DNA of 64,000 nucleotides from NCBI RefSeq assembly GCF_000425265.1, contig NZ_KE384342.1:1-64000 (forward strand). Direction: 5' to 3'. This document shows positions 8,696 to 17,000 of this stretch, in pieces. The position numbers and the translations under genes are program-made. The DNA is from Maridesulfovibrio zosterae DSM 11974. Its GTDB lineage: Bacteria; Desulfobacterota; Desulfovibrionia; Desulfovibrionales; Desulfovibrionaceae. Position 1 is the stretch's first letter. Each line of letters starts with the position of its first letter. Under the pieces are notes generated by a model. It was given only the letters and a program-made list of their open reading frames with translations. It was not told the origin of the DNA and did not search any database.

Positions 8696-9379
8696 ATGGG
8701 AATAAAGAAAATTTTTAGTAATAAGATATTGTTACACGGAACGGTCATTTTGTTAGTGGTCGGGATTCTGTCTTATTGTATCGAAAATTACGGAGAGGGA
8801 CACTTGTCTGCTCTTGCGGACTGGGTTGATGCCCGCGGCAATTTTGCTCCTTTATTCTTTATGCTGATAAATATTGCTGGAATGATTTTTGTCTTACCAC
8901 AGACCATTTTCGTGGTGGTTGCGGGAGTACTTTTCGGTGCAGTAAAGGGTACAGCTATCTGTCTTGTCAGTATGGCAGTAGGCTCATCTATTTCTTTTTT
9001 TATGGGGCGTTTTGTTTTTAAACGTTTTATATTAAGAAAATTCGGGAAAGATCCTAACTTTATTAAGCTTGAAGTCCTTAGCCATAGACATCCGCTAAAA
9101 GTACTTGCGTTAAGTAGAATTGTTCCTGTGGTACCTTATTCTGTTGCTAACTACTTATGGTCTATTACAAAAGTTCGCTTCTTTCCTTTTTTAATGATGA
9201 GTATTCTTTGTATAATTCCAGAGACTGTTTTTCTTGCTACAGGTGGCCATATTCTGTCTGCAGGAGTGGTTAAGGGAACACTTAATTGGAAATTTCTAGC
9301 TGTACTGGTATCCGCTGGAGCTTTGATTTTTTTTCTGGTCAAGGCTGTGCGGAAAGGTCTTGATGATGAACAACTTTAA
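8696..9379 (+). CDS. TVP38/TMEM64 (DedA-like) membrane protein
   Basis: A 227-residue integral membrane protein with about five hydrophobic segments. It has the family's central region: GVLFGAVKGTAICLVSMAVGSSISFFMGR, shown here only as features GVLFGA, GSSISFFMGR and, later, LSRIVPVVPYSVANYLW. Family members are linked to lipid scrambling and envelope homeostasis. The ATG at 8696 has GCAGGGAA upstream; an in-frame ATG at 8597 would add 33 less hydrophobic residues. The stop overlaps the stop of the convergent gene on the other strand by 4 bp. The specific substrate is unknown. Confidence 0.82.
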   Translation: MGIKKIFSNKILLHGTVILLVVGILSYCIENYGEGHLSALADWVDARGNFAPLFFMLINIAGMIFVLPQTIFVVVAGVLFGAVKGTAICLVSMAVGSSISFFMGRFVFKRFILRKFGKDPNFIKLEVLSHRHPLKVLALSRIVPVVPYSVANYLWSITKVRFFPFLMMSILCIIPETVFLATGGHILSAGVVKGTLNWKFLAVLVSAGALIFFLVKAVRKGLDDEQL

Positions 9380-10596
9380 TTAAACTCTGTTGCTAATGAA
9401 GTTTTCCCGGCGTGTGCCTTGATTATATAAAGAGGTTTATGTGCGGACCTATCTTGAAATGAAATTTTTCCAGAGACACCATAAAAGTTATCAATTCCTG
9501 AGAGACCTTTTATAATTTCTGCTGGTTGTGACCCCTCTTTTTGGGCTGCTTCAGCCAGCAGCATGATAGAATCAAAACCCAGCGCAGCGTTGCCGGTAGA
9601 TGGTTTGTTTCCAAATAAGTTTTTGTAATCCTGAACAAATTCCTGAACCAACTGATCTTCACGTTGGAGGCTGGCTTGTGCTGCATAAAAAAGGATTCCA
9701 GGCCAATTCTTTATACTTTGCTGCATTGATATTCTGTCAAAACTTGTACCACCGATAATTTGATAGGTGATGCTATTTTCATTAAAAAGTTCTAATAGTT
9801 TTAAGCTGATTCGTGGAGGAGTAAAAATGACTATAGCTTCAATTTCCGGCTGAGCAGGGGCGGGGTCTCTTTTTTGTATGATTATGTCCGCTTCAGCTCC
9901 ACCTGCAGTACCTGTACCTGTTTCTTCATTTGTAACTGTATTATTTTCCGGCGGTGGCGGGGTAAGTTGATTAATCTTTTTTACAATGAATGATAAGTCT
10001 GCGTCATTTTCAGTAATGCGCATTTCTGCCATTATGTTGCCGTTGTTCTGCCTAAAGTATTTGGCAAAGCTTTCAGCTTGCCGTGCATCTGTGTCGCTCA
10101 GGTCAGAACTGATTAAAATGATATTACCTATTTGCAGAGTATTTCCTGTATATCGGGCAATAATCTGTCCTATCCGTTTGCCGGGGACAGCCAGTGTAAA
10201 AATTTTTGGTCCAACTGAAGAAAGTTCTGCTACTTCGGCACCTGTACAGAGAAATGGTAATCCATTTGCTTGCAGGGCAGGAGCTGCGCTCAGGGCCGGA
10301 TCTGAAGATAAAATGCCGCTGACTGCAGAGATTGATTTCAATACGCTAAATTTATCTACTGCTTTGAGTACATCTTCTGGACCACTTGTAATTGCTTCTG
10401 TTTTTAGATCAATTTTTATTTTACCACTAGAAGCATTTATTTTTTTAACGGCCAGCACCGCTCCGTTCATCGCTTCCTGTGCTGTTGGTGCTATATCTCC
10501 TTTAGTTTCAAAAATTGTTCCTAGTACCAGTTGATCTGCAAAGGATGAAGTGCAAAGAAGTAAGAACATGCTGATTGCTGAAAGTATTTTTGTCAT
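9376..10596 (-). CDS. periplasmic type I substrate-binding protein (Peripla_BP_6-like)
   Basis: A 406-residue exported protein with a signal peptide (cleavage likely after SSFA, about residue 20) and a LivJ-like fold: VLGTIFETKGD..A..AMNGAVLAVKKIN at the N-terminus and GFDSIMLLAEAA near the C-terminus. A Pro/Thr/Gly-rich insertion (PPPPENNTVTNEETGTGTAG region, about 208-235) interrupts the middle. No permease or ATPase genes are adjacent, so it may be an orphan receptor or a penicillin-binding-protein activator-like protein. Its start overlaps the patatin stop as ATGA, implying translational coupling. The ligand is unknown. Confidence 0.8.
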   Translation of the reverse strand: MTKILSAISMFLLLCTSSFADQLVLGTIFETKGDIAPTAQEAMNGAVLAVKKINASSGKIKIDLKTEAITSGPEDVLKAVDKFSVLKSISAVSGILSSDPALSAAPALQANGLPFLCTGAEVAELSSVGPKIFTLAVPGKRIGQIIARYTGNTLQIGNIILISSDLSDTDARQAESFAKYFRQNNGNIMAEMRITENDADLSFIVKKINQLTPPPPENNTVTNEETGTGTAGGAEADIIIQKRDPAPAQPEIEAIVIFTPPRISLKLLELFNENSITYQIIGGTSFDRISMQQSIKNWPGILFYAAQASLQREDQLVQEFVQDYKNLFGNKPSTGNAALGFDSIMLLAEAAQKEGSQPAEIIKGLSGIDNFYGVSGKISFQDRSAHKPLYIIKAHAGKTSLATEFN

Positions 10597-11711
10597 GCTC
10601 CACGTCCCTTTCGGTGTTTGTTCGTTTTAGTAATTTTTATTATACGTTTTTGCCCTGTAGGTGTGGATTTTGTTTCATTTTTAGAGACACTGTTTTTCAT
10701 TTTTTCAACTGCATCATTTTGTTTTTTCTTTTCTTCTGCGAGCGCAGTTTCTTTAGCTTTTTTTTCAGCTTCACGCTTTTTACGCTCTTCTTCACGCAGT
10801 TTATTTTTTATTTTAAATTCAACTATAGCATCTTTAAACTGCGCTTTTTTATTGGTGAAAGCTACTTTTCCGGCATGAACGATTTCGTTTAGTTTGTTGA
10901 TTTCCCATAATTCAATGGAACGTGGGTACTTGATATAAACCGGGATAATTTCATGGTGGTGCATGTCAATTGCCATTGGTAATTGACTTGTAAGAATTGA
11001 TCTTTTGAAAATTCTGGAGGTATTGAAATAGCTCTCCATGAAGCTTTTAGGTTCAGGATTGCATGCGTCATCAAAGTATATAGGAATAATTATATCAATC
11101 TGGCGTTTGACGCACTCCATTACTGGAACAGGAGATGAGAATGCTCCGTCGATCAATTTTCTACCATCGACATTTCCCGGAGGCATAAGCGGGTATATTG
11201 CACTGCTGGCGTATATGGCCTGAGCCAGATTGCCTTTTTCAAGAATCACCGGATTTCCGGTAGCAAGGTCTGTCGTCGTAATAACTGTTTTGGGGGAAAG
11301 ATCAGAAATGTCAGTTTCTTTGAAAATTGTTTCATATGTTTTACGCAAGCAATCTGTTTTCAGAATACCGGATTCAGCCGTAAACCGGCCCATACCTGTG
11401 CTTGCTATTTCAAGTACTGAGTTATAGTCCACATCGGTGAAAAATCGAGGATCTAAGGTTTTAGAAAAAATTTCCTGAATATGACGAAGGTTGTATCCAG
11501 CTCCCATAAATGCAGCCAGAAGGGCTCCTCCGCTTACTCCGATAATTAGATCTATTTTAACATTCTGAGCTTGCAGGTATTCTATAAATGGCAGAGCACA
11601 AAAAGATTTGATACCTTCAGAACCGAGAATCAGAGCAACTGAGGGTCTTAATGGTGATTTAGGTGGGGCAACGATTTCTTTTTGCGTATCAGTACTATTT
11701 TTTTCTTCCAT
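10593..11711 (-). CDS. patatin-like phospholipase with basic coiled-coil tail
   Basis: This 372-residue protein is predicted to hydrolyse acyl esters of lipids. The patatin core has an oxyanion-type loop LGSEGIKS, the nucleophile motif GVSGG and the dyad motif DGA (in LIDGAFSS). The C-terminal 70 residues are a highly charged Lys/Glu helix (LREEERKKREAEKKAKE), then a basic tail. There is no signal peptide. The ATG at 11711 follows AAGGACGG; an upstream in-frame start adds 12 residues. It is coupled to the downstream binding-protein gene by an ATGA overlap, an unusual pairing suggesting a shared envelope role. Confidence 0.87.
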   Translation of the reverse strand: MEEKNSTDTQKEIVAPPKSPLRPSVALILGSEGIKSFCALPFIEYLQAQNVKIDLIIGVSGGALLAAFMGAGYNLRHIQEIFSKTLDPRFFTDVDYNSVLEIASTGMGRFTAESGILKTDCLRKTYETIFKETDISDLSPKTVITTTDLATGNPVILEKGNLAQAIYASSAIYPLMPPGNVDGRKLIDGAFSSPVPVMECVKRQIDIIIPIYFDDACNPEPKSFMESYFNTSRIFKRSILTSQLPMAIDMHHHEIIPVYIKYPRSIELWEINKLNEIVHAGKVAFTNKKAQFKDAIVEFKIKNKLREEERKKREAEKKAKETALAEEKKKQNDAVEKMKNSVSKNETKSTPTGQKRIIKITKTNKHRKGRGA

Positions 11712-11794
11712 TTTGTATCCGTCCTTTGTCCAGAAAGATACATACAAGAAATAATAAGTACAATACTAATGAGTGAATTGTATGACTTGAAAGC

Positions 11795-12358
11795 TTATTT
11801 TTTAATCTCGTTAAGAAAGCTGCGTATGATTGGGAAAATATTTTCAACCATTACTGTGACCCCTTCAGTATTTGGATGAACTCCATCAGGTTGATAGAAT
11901 TCAGATTCTTCAGATATCCCCAGAGTGAGATTTGGATAACAGGGTATATTGAACTTTTCAGCCAGAGCTGGAAAAACAGCTTTAAATACCGACGCATATC
12001 CTTGAGGTGTGAAATTCATGGGTTTAAAGCCTAACAGGAGAACAGGAATTCCTGCCTCCTGTAAGGCTTCAATCATACTTGATAAATTAAGTTTTAACTG
12101 CTCAGGGTCTTCCAACTGAAAGCAGTCATTGGCTCCGAATTCAACATAAGCAGCGTCAGGTTTGCTCTCTATTACATCAGCAAGACGTGCCAGCCCCGCA
12201 GCGGAAGTGTCACCGGATACTCCGAAATTTTTAATTTCTACGTGATATCCATTTTCCAGCAGCTTTCTTTCAAGTTGTGCAGGAAATGAGCTGTAGGCAG
12301 GTAGCCCATACCCTTCTGTAAGGCTGTCTCCAAATGCTGCTAATGTAATCTTTGCCAT
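11795..12358 (-). CDS. SGNH/GDSL hydrolase, arylesterase/TesA-like
   Basis: A 187-residue single-domain SGNH hydrolase, near the normal TesA-type length. Block I is AAFGDSLTEGYGL with the nucleophilic Ser, block II NFGVSGDTSAAG, block III VEFGANDCFQ, and block V DGVHPNTEG with the Asp/His pair. No signal peptide is evident, unlike periplasmic TesA, so it is probably cytoplasmic. It follows the 177-residue gene by only 6 bp and probably shares its transcript. Substrates could be thioesters or short-chain esters. Confidence 0.88.
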   Translation of the reverse strand: MAKITLAAFGDSLTEGYGLPAYSSFPAQLERKLLENGYHVEIKNFGVSGDTSAAGLARLADVIESKPDAAYVEFGANDCFQLEDPEQLKLNLSSMIEALQEAGIPVLLLGFKPMNFTPQGYASVFKAVFPALAEKFNIPCYPNLTLGISEESEFYQPDGVHPNTEGVTVMVENIFPIIRSFLNEIKK

Positions 12359-12364
12359 AAATTT

Positions 12365-12898
12365 TTAACCTTCGTCATTTTTCAACCAATGGCGGAATTT
12401 TGAGACTTCATCAGGCCACTGACTGGATATGCGTATTGTTATAAAATCTTTAAATACATGGTCGAAAAGAGCAATACATTTTTCTATAAGAAATATTTTT
12501 TCCAGAAATTTTGCATCAGGGTCATCGCCTTCTTCGTCTTTCATTTCCACTTTGGGAGTTTTGAGACCGCTTAAGGTGAAGTCATCAGCTTTAACCTGAA
12601 CCTGCCAGAGATTTTCGTCAATTTCCATTTTTAACTGGGCACGGGTAACTTTTTTACCTGTTTTAAGTCCATAGAGAACTTCAGTCATGTCTCCGCTGGA
12701 AGAGTTTACTGTGGCAGTATCAACATTTTCACCATCGCCGCCCTGAACGGACATGCGCTGCTCCATGTAAAGCATGAAGCGTTCACCGCTTTCAAGTTCG
12801 AACATGCCGTCCTGTACTTCACTTTTATACCATAGCCAGGTCAGAAAATCCTGACCCAGAAGTTTATTTTCCCTTTCGGCAAGCATTAAGAGGTCCAT
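12365..12898 (-). CDS. conserved-looking protein of unknown function next to RdgC-like gene
   Basis: A 177-residue soluble protein beginning MDLLMLAERENKLLGQDFLTWLWYK. It has no signal peptide, no transmembrane segment and no motif I recognise, and carries an acidic stretch (EMKDEEGDDPDAK) before its last third. AAGGAGCACAT gives a clear ribosome site. It lies 29 bp downstream of the RdgC-like gene and 6 bp before the SGNH hydrolase, so it may work with the RdgC-like protein. Confidence 0.72.
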   Translation of the reverse strand: MDLLMLAERENKLLGQDFLTWLWYKSEVQDGMFELESGERFMLYMEQRMSVQGGDGENVDTATVNSSSGDMTEVLYGLKTGKKVTRAQLKMEIDENLWQVQVKADDFTLSGLKTPKVEMKDEEGDDPDAKFLEKIFLIEKCIALFDHVFKDFITIRISSQWPDEVSKFRHWLKNDEG

Positions 12899-12927
12899 AT
12901 GTGCTCCTTGGATTAAATTCTGCTGTT

Positions 12928-13545
12928 TTAGCCTACGAAGTAGGTCGGGTCGAGTGATTCGAGTTTTTGTACAGCCTCTTCGCCGAGCATTTCCATTGCC
13001 AGAAAGAAGGGAGTAAGCGGTTCCAGAGTAAGATCAAAGGTGTCAGAAAAATGGTCTGTGAAGAGATCCATAACTTTGGAGTTGGTCGCTGCAAGGTAAA
13101 TTCTGTTTTCAGGAACATTCCATACTACATCAAATACTGCTGGTATTGGCAGGCTTCGTGCCCGCAGTTTAAGGGTAACTTGTTCCTTGATTTCTCTTTT
13201 ACGATCTCTGGATATGAAATTTTTACCTTCTTTCTTAGCTTCGGCAAGCTCATGGTTGAGAGATATCTGTAAATGTTTTTTCAGAACCGCCGGCTGTATT
13301 CTGCGTGTATCCAGACGGAGAGAAAACGTGAAGTATTGGGCCTTTTCAGGAGGCGAAACAGCCCATTTGTCATCAAGCATATCATCCATGTTTACCCAGC
13401 CGAAGGAGCGTTCCTCGGCGGTATGGTCGATATCTTTGAAAGCAAATTTAGCTAATCTTTCAGGGATTTCCCGGATAAGATCATCTGAAATTTCATCTAA
13501 AATTCTGTATCTGGTAAGGCCGACGCTGGCGGAAAGTATTGGCAA
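12928..13545 (-). CDS. rdgC: RdgC-like recombination-associated protein
   Basis: A 205-residue protein resembling RdgC, a ring-shaped DNA-binding protein that restrains RecA. RdgC-like features are FGWVNMDDM near residue 48, the basic segment RDRKREIKEQVTLKLRARSLP (about 113-133), VWNVPENRIYL, and NSKVMDLFTDHFSDTFDL. E. coli RdgC is about 300 residues, so this form is short. The start is TTG (13545), well placed after AAGGAG; the first good ATG is much later. It leads a tight leftward set with two further genes. Family assignment is by motif and moderately sure. Confidence 0.72.
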   Translation of the reverse strand: MPILSASVGLTRYRILDEISDDLIREIPERLAKFAFKDIDHTAEERSFGWVNMDDMLDDKWAVSPPEKAQYFTFSLRLDTRRIQPAVLKKHLQISLNHELAEAKKEGKNFISRDRKREIKEQVTLKLRARSLPIPAVFDVVWNVPENRIYLAATNSKVMDLFTDHFSDTFDLTLEPLTPFFLAMEMLGEEAVQKLESLDPTYFVG

Positions 13546-13680
13546 AACTTACTCCTTGAACCGGCTAGGCAGTTAATTGTCGCTGCCGGATTAATTTAGC
13601 ACTGAGATAAAAACAAACGTAAATGATTAAGTTCATTCTATCGAGAAGTAAAGAGAAAGAAACATGTGTATGCACATTGG

Positions 13681-13696
13681 TGGCATATTTGGTGCA
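13681..13696 (+). promoter_or_regulatory. sigma-54-type promoter
   Basis: TGGCAT-ATTTG-GTGCA has GG at -24 and GC at -12 with exact 10-nt spacing between them. It lies 92 bp upstream of the small Cys-rich gene at 13788. Confidence 0.6.
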
Positions 13697-13787
13697 TAAT
13701 ATATTTCAGTTGTGGAAGATTGTAAATCAGGCAACCCGAAAGGAGGATCAAGTCAGTTAAAGCTGATGTAAGCTGGTGGAGGTCATT

Positions 13788-13991
13788 ATGACTCTCTTGA
13801 ATGTACACATTGAAGACAATTATATTGTTATCGGTTCAAAGCGCAGAAAAATGTTGACTGAGCACGGGTGTAACGAACCTTTTAAAGACAGATTCTGGTG
13901 TCCGCGAAAAAAATGGTTTATGAAGGGCCCTTGTCCATTCATGAACAAGATTGAGTGCGGAAATTATAGACAAATGTGCGGATCTCTTTAG
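13788..13991 (+). CDS. small Cys-rich basic protein, unknown
   Basis: A 67-residue protein starting MTLLNVHIED, with five cysteines in its second half (EHGCNEPF, FWCPRKKW, KGPCPF, IECGNY, QMCGSL), many Lys/Arg and Trp. The cysteine spacing suggests a metal-binding or disulfide-stabilised mini-domain. GGAGG immediately upstream fixes the ATG at 13788; a GTG 12 bp earlier would bury that site. A sigma-54-type promoter lies upstream. I do not recognise the family. Confidence 0.65.
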   Translation: MTLLNVHIEDNYIVIGSKRRKMLTEHGCNEPFKDRFWCPRKKWFMKGPCPFMNKIECGNYRQMCGSL

Positions 13992-14091
13992 CAATAAAAA
14001 CAGGCTGATATGTGTCAAAACCTGAATAGCTTGCAATTAAAATTTCATGAGTTTACCGTAATTAATAAATTTCAAAAATTACGGAGTTAAA

Positions 14092-14466
14092 ATGAGTGAT
14101 AGTCCAAATGTAGTTTTGGCCGACTGGCTCGATAGTGAAGCTTGTGAAATTCGTGAAATCGAGGGAAGGGCATATACAGTCCTTCACCATGATAATGATG
14201 AATCAGCATATAGAGAACTGATGCGTAGTAAGGCCTTGCGTCTTGCCTCTCTAGCTGAAAACGGTCTTCCACTGGCTGAAAGATTGGAGCTACATGAACG
14301 TGCCATGGTGGTTAAAAGGATGAAACGTTTTTCTACGTCAGCATCAACAGCATTAAATATTGGTAGTGTATTTTTTATGTCAGCACTTTTATATCCTGAT
14401 GGGTATGAAGATGGACAAAAAAATGATCTTGAAATTTTTGCACAAAAAATAAGATCTTTAACTTAA
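14092..14466 (+). CDS. hypothetical protein
   Basis: A 124-residue soluble protein starting MSDSPNVVLADWLDSEACEIREIEGRAY. It is rich in charged helices (YRELMRSKALRLASLAENGLPLAERLELHERAM) and has a short hydrophobic stretch (SALNIGSVFFMSALLYPDG-like, about 85-102) too weak for a sure membrane span. CGGAG precedes the ATG. It lies between the Cys-rich gene and a response regulator. No family is recognised. Confidence 0.62.
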   Translation: MSDSPNVVLADWLDSEACEIREIEGRAYTVLHHDNDESAYRELMRSKALRLASLAENGLPLAERLELHERAMVVKRMKRFSTSASTALNIGSVFFMSALLYPDGYEDGQKNDLEIFAQKIRSLT

Positions 14467-14589
14467 TTTCTGGTAATATACCAAAAGGTATTTAAAGATT
14501 TATGAACTATTCTTTTCTTATTTATCTAATAAAACGATTGCGAATAAAACATTGTTGGTATAGGAATTCTCGCTAGGTCAAAGGGAGGA

Positions 14590-14616
14590 GTGAGCAGTTG
14601 ACCTGCTTACTTTTTT
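14590..14616 (+). terminator. hairpin with T-tract in front of response regulator
   Basis: GTGAGCAG (14590-14597) pairs with CTGCTTAC (14603-14610) over a 5-nt loop, followed by six T. It ends 19 bp before the response-regulator ATG, so it either ends the upstream transcript or acts as an attenuator. Confidence 0.65.
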
Positions 14617-14634
14617 GATGCTGTGAAGGTGCAT

Positions 14635-15069
14635 ATGAATAGTGTAAAAGTTGGTAGCAATTCCGCTTTGCAAAAAAGCGTTGAAACTGAGAAAACTTTG
14701 AAAATTTTATTAGCTGAAGATTGTGAAAATAATGTTCTCTTAGTGCAGCTGTATCTGAAAAAATTTCCTTATACCATTGATGTTGCCGCGAATGGCAACA
14801 TCGCGGTAGAAAAGTTTAAGGATGATAAGTATGATATAGTACTTATGGATATTGAAATGCCTTTTACGGATGGTTACGAAGCTACGGGACGTATCCGTAC
14901 TTACGAAGAGAGTAATAATCTTGATAAGACTCCCATCATAGCTGTAACGGCCCATGCTTTGCCTGAAAATGAAAAGCAGGCTTATTCTGTAGGCTGTGAC
15001 TATTTTTTAACCAAGCCGGTTAGAAAAGCCGACTTGGTTGATATCATACATAAGTATACACGAAATTGA
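14635..15069 (+). CDS. single-domain response regulator
   Basis: This 144-residue protein has a receiver domain and nothing after it. The acidic pair is in LLAEDCENN, the phospho-acceptor Asp is in VLMDIEMPFTDGYEA, the switch Thr is in AVTAHA, and the Lys is in FLTKPVRK. A 20-residue N-terminal extension precedes the domain. Lacking an output domain, it probably acts in a phosphorelay or by protein contact; DIEMP and AHALP resemble hybrid-kinase receivers more than CheY. AAGGTG precedes the ATG at 14635. No kinase gene is adjacent. Confidence 0.9.
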   Translation: MNSVKVGSNSALQKSVETEKTLKILLAEDCENNVLLVQLYLKKFPYTIDVAANGNIAVEKFKDDKYDIVLMDIEMPFTDGYEATGRIRTYEESNNLDKTPIIAVTAHALPENEKQAYSVGCDYFLTKPVRKADLVDIIHKYTRN

Positions 15070-15071
15070 TT

Positions 15072-16034
15072 TTATAGATTGTTTACCACGTTTATTGGCG
15101 ATCCATTTTGGAAAGCAGTTACGTTTTGAACAGCTATTGCACTAAGTCTCGAACGAGCTTCCAGAGTTGCCCATGCTATGTGCGGGGTGATGATCAGATT
15201 AGGTGCTCCTGCTAAAGGATTTCCCGGTAGCATAGGTTCATTTTCCACGACATCAAGAGCTGCTCCGGCAATAACTCTGTTTGTTAGGGCTTCGGCTAGG
15301 TCTTTTTCATTAATAAGCGGTCCGCGGGCCGTGTTGATAATAATTGCAGTTGATTTCATGCTGGAAATGAGCGCCTTGTCAATAAAACCTTTATTGTCGT
15401 CAGTAAGAGGGCAGTGTAGGGAAACGACATCTGATTCTCTGAAAAGTTCTTCCCTGCTGCAAAATTTGAACGGGCTGTAATCTGGAGTCGATTTAGGTCT
15501 CGGGGCATATGCCATGACTTCCATTCCAAAAGCATTAGCAATTATCCCCACTTTTTGACCGATATCTCCGAAACCGACAATTCCTATTTTTTTATCTTTC
15601 AGCTCAAAAAGTGCAGTTTTCCAGAAACAAAAATCATTTTGAGCGGCCCATTCCCCATTTTTGACTGCATGATCATGAAGGCTTACTTGGTTTGCAAAAC
15701 CAAGAAGCATAGCAAAAACATGTTGGGCAACGGATGGCGGCGAATAAGACGGGATGTTTGAAACAGTGATACCGCATGCTGTCGCGGCATTTATATTTAC
15801 AGCATTGTATCCTGTTGCAAGTACCACTATGTACTTTAAATTTGGAAGAGAACTTATGATATTCTCAGTTATTACTGTTTTATTAGTCATAATAATTTCA
15901 GCATTTATGGAACGCTCAACTATTTGATTCTGGTCTGTCCGGTCATAGACTGTAAGCTCGCCTAGTTTTTCAAGTTCCGTCCATGGATTATCACCAGGAT
16001 TTACAGTGTATCCATCTAATATAGTTATCTTCAT
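15072..16034 (-). CDS. D-2-hydroxyacid dehydrogenase (glycerate dehydrogenase-like)
   Basis: A 320-residue NAD(P)-dependent dehydrogenase that interconverts 2-hydroxy and 2-oxo acids. It shows the nucleotide-binding GIVGFGDIG, catalytic Arg in NTARGPLINE, Glu in DVVENEP and His in TPHIAWAT, in the family order and at full length. The overall pattern resembles glycerate dehydrogenase/hydroxypyruvate reductase. The ATG at 16034 follows GAAGGAATAAAT; a longer in-frame start at 16127 would overlap the PilZ gene by 59 bp. It converges with the response regulator, with stops 2 bp apart. Exact substrate unknown. Confidence 0.88.
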   Translation of the reverse strand: MKITILDGYTVNPGDNPWTELEKLGELTVYDRTDQNQIVERSINAEIIMTNKTVITENIISSLPNLKYIVVLATGYNAVNINAATACGITVSNIPSYSPPSVAQHVFAMLLGFANQVSLHDHAVKNGEWAAQNDFCFWKTALFELKDKKIGIVGFGDIGQKVGIIANAFGMEVMAYAPRPKSTPDYSPFKFCSREELFRESDVVSLHCPLTDDNKGFIDKALISSMKSTAIIINTARGPLINEKDLAEALTNRVIAGAALDVVENEPMLPGNPLAGAPNLIITPHIAWATLEARSRLSAIAVQNVTAFQNGSPINVVNNL

Positions 16035-16068
16035 ATTTATTCCTTCGTCCTGATTATTTTTAATAACT

Positions 16069-16614
16069 TTAAAGTTTAATCTTTGGAGTAGTATCTTTTT
16101 TTTCTCCACGTTTGGAGTGGCGATCAATTTCTGTGTCTACTTCTTTTTCAACCTTATCAGTACCGGGGTTATTGTGTTTTTTTTGGATCTGTCTTTTTTG
16201 AGCAGCAAGAACTAATTTACTGATTATTTTATCCTGTCCACGTTCAAGGTTTTGAAATTCACAGCCTACAAGTTTTTTGTTGTGGCGCATTATTTTCAGA
16301 TGTAATTCTTTAAGCACTGGCTTTCCAGACCAGAAGAGGATTGCTTCCACTGTTTCACCTACTGGAAATTCTTTTGAACTGATAAAGCCGATACCTGTGG
16401 CACTGATATCAGATATACGGCATTTTATTCTCGGATTGCGACAGATTACGTGCATATTATCAACATCAATTCGATAAGCTCTTCTGGCGCTAGGATTGCT
16501 TTTAGCCGGTTTGAATTTGATATCCAATGATTCGGAGTTTTTTCTCCCAAGCATTCTATCTAATTTGTTTTTAAGCTTGCTTAAGAAGCTTGCTTCTTTT
16601 TGCTTATCAACCAT
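16069..16614 (-). CDS. PilZ-domain c-di-GMP receptor
   Basis: A 181-residue protein with a PilZ domain (about 43-130): the Arg cluster RRAYR at its start and DISATGIGF for the D/NxSxxG motif, the two elements that bind cyclic di-GMP. A basic N-terminus (KLKNKLDRMLGRK) and a long Lys/Glu-rich tail flank it. No enzymatic domain is present, so it likely relays c-di-GMP to a partner, in motility or surface functions. AAGGGTAAGAA precedes the ATG. Confidence 0.87.
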   Translation of the reverse strand: MVDKQKEASFLSKLKNKLDRMLGRKNSESLDIKFKPAKSNPSARRAYRIDVDNMHVICRNPRIKCRISDISATGIGFISSKEFPVGETVEAILFWSGKPVLKELHLKIMRHNKKLVGCEFQNLERGQDKIISKLVLAAQKRQIQKKHNNPGTDKVEKEVDTEIDRHSKRGEKKDTTPKIKL

Positions 16615-16824
16615 TTCTTACCCTTGCTGGCGAATGTGTTCGTTAGCAGCTAAATTTAATTATTAAAATTTTAACTAAAAAGAATAACTACATATATAAT
16701 ATATGTATGGGTTTGTTTGTCAATATTTATACTGAAACTAGCGCTTGACATTGGACAAAATAATGGTGATTAATATTTAGCATTTTGGTAATTAATTGGG
16801 TTAAATACTTGGAGGTATCAGGGT

Positions 16825-16968
16825 ATGATCGGTGAACTTATAAGTAATATGGGGCACAGCAGTACTGCTGGCTTCGTTGGTGTTTCCCTTATCTTTGTTT
16901 ATCTTGCCTGGATTCTGTTTATGGCATTCAGCAGAATTGAAGAAGGTAAAAAAGAAGGTCACCATTAA
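16825..16968 (+). CDS. 47-residue single-span membrane protein
   Basis: A short frame reads MIGELISNMGHSSTAGFVG, then a hydrophobic span VSLIFVYLAWILFMAF, and ends SRIEEGKKEGHH. GGAGG lies 10 bases before the ATG and a strong terminator follows 32 bp after the stop, so this is a compact independent unit. One transmembrane helix with a charged, His-ended cytoplasmic tail suggests a small accessory subunit of a membrane complex; the partner is unknown. Confidence 0.65.
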   Translation: MIGELISNMGHSSTAGFVGVSLIFVYLAWILFMAFSRIEEGKKEGHH

Positions 16969-17000
16969 AAAGAATTTCGAGAAGACTTTATGGCTTTTCA

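Noticed and set aside
6846-9379. Thiazole/oxazole-modified peptide cluster around the first YcaO
   Set aside because: No short precursor frame, E1-like or flavin dehydrogenase gene is within several kb.
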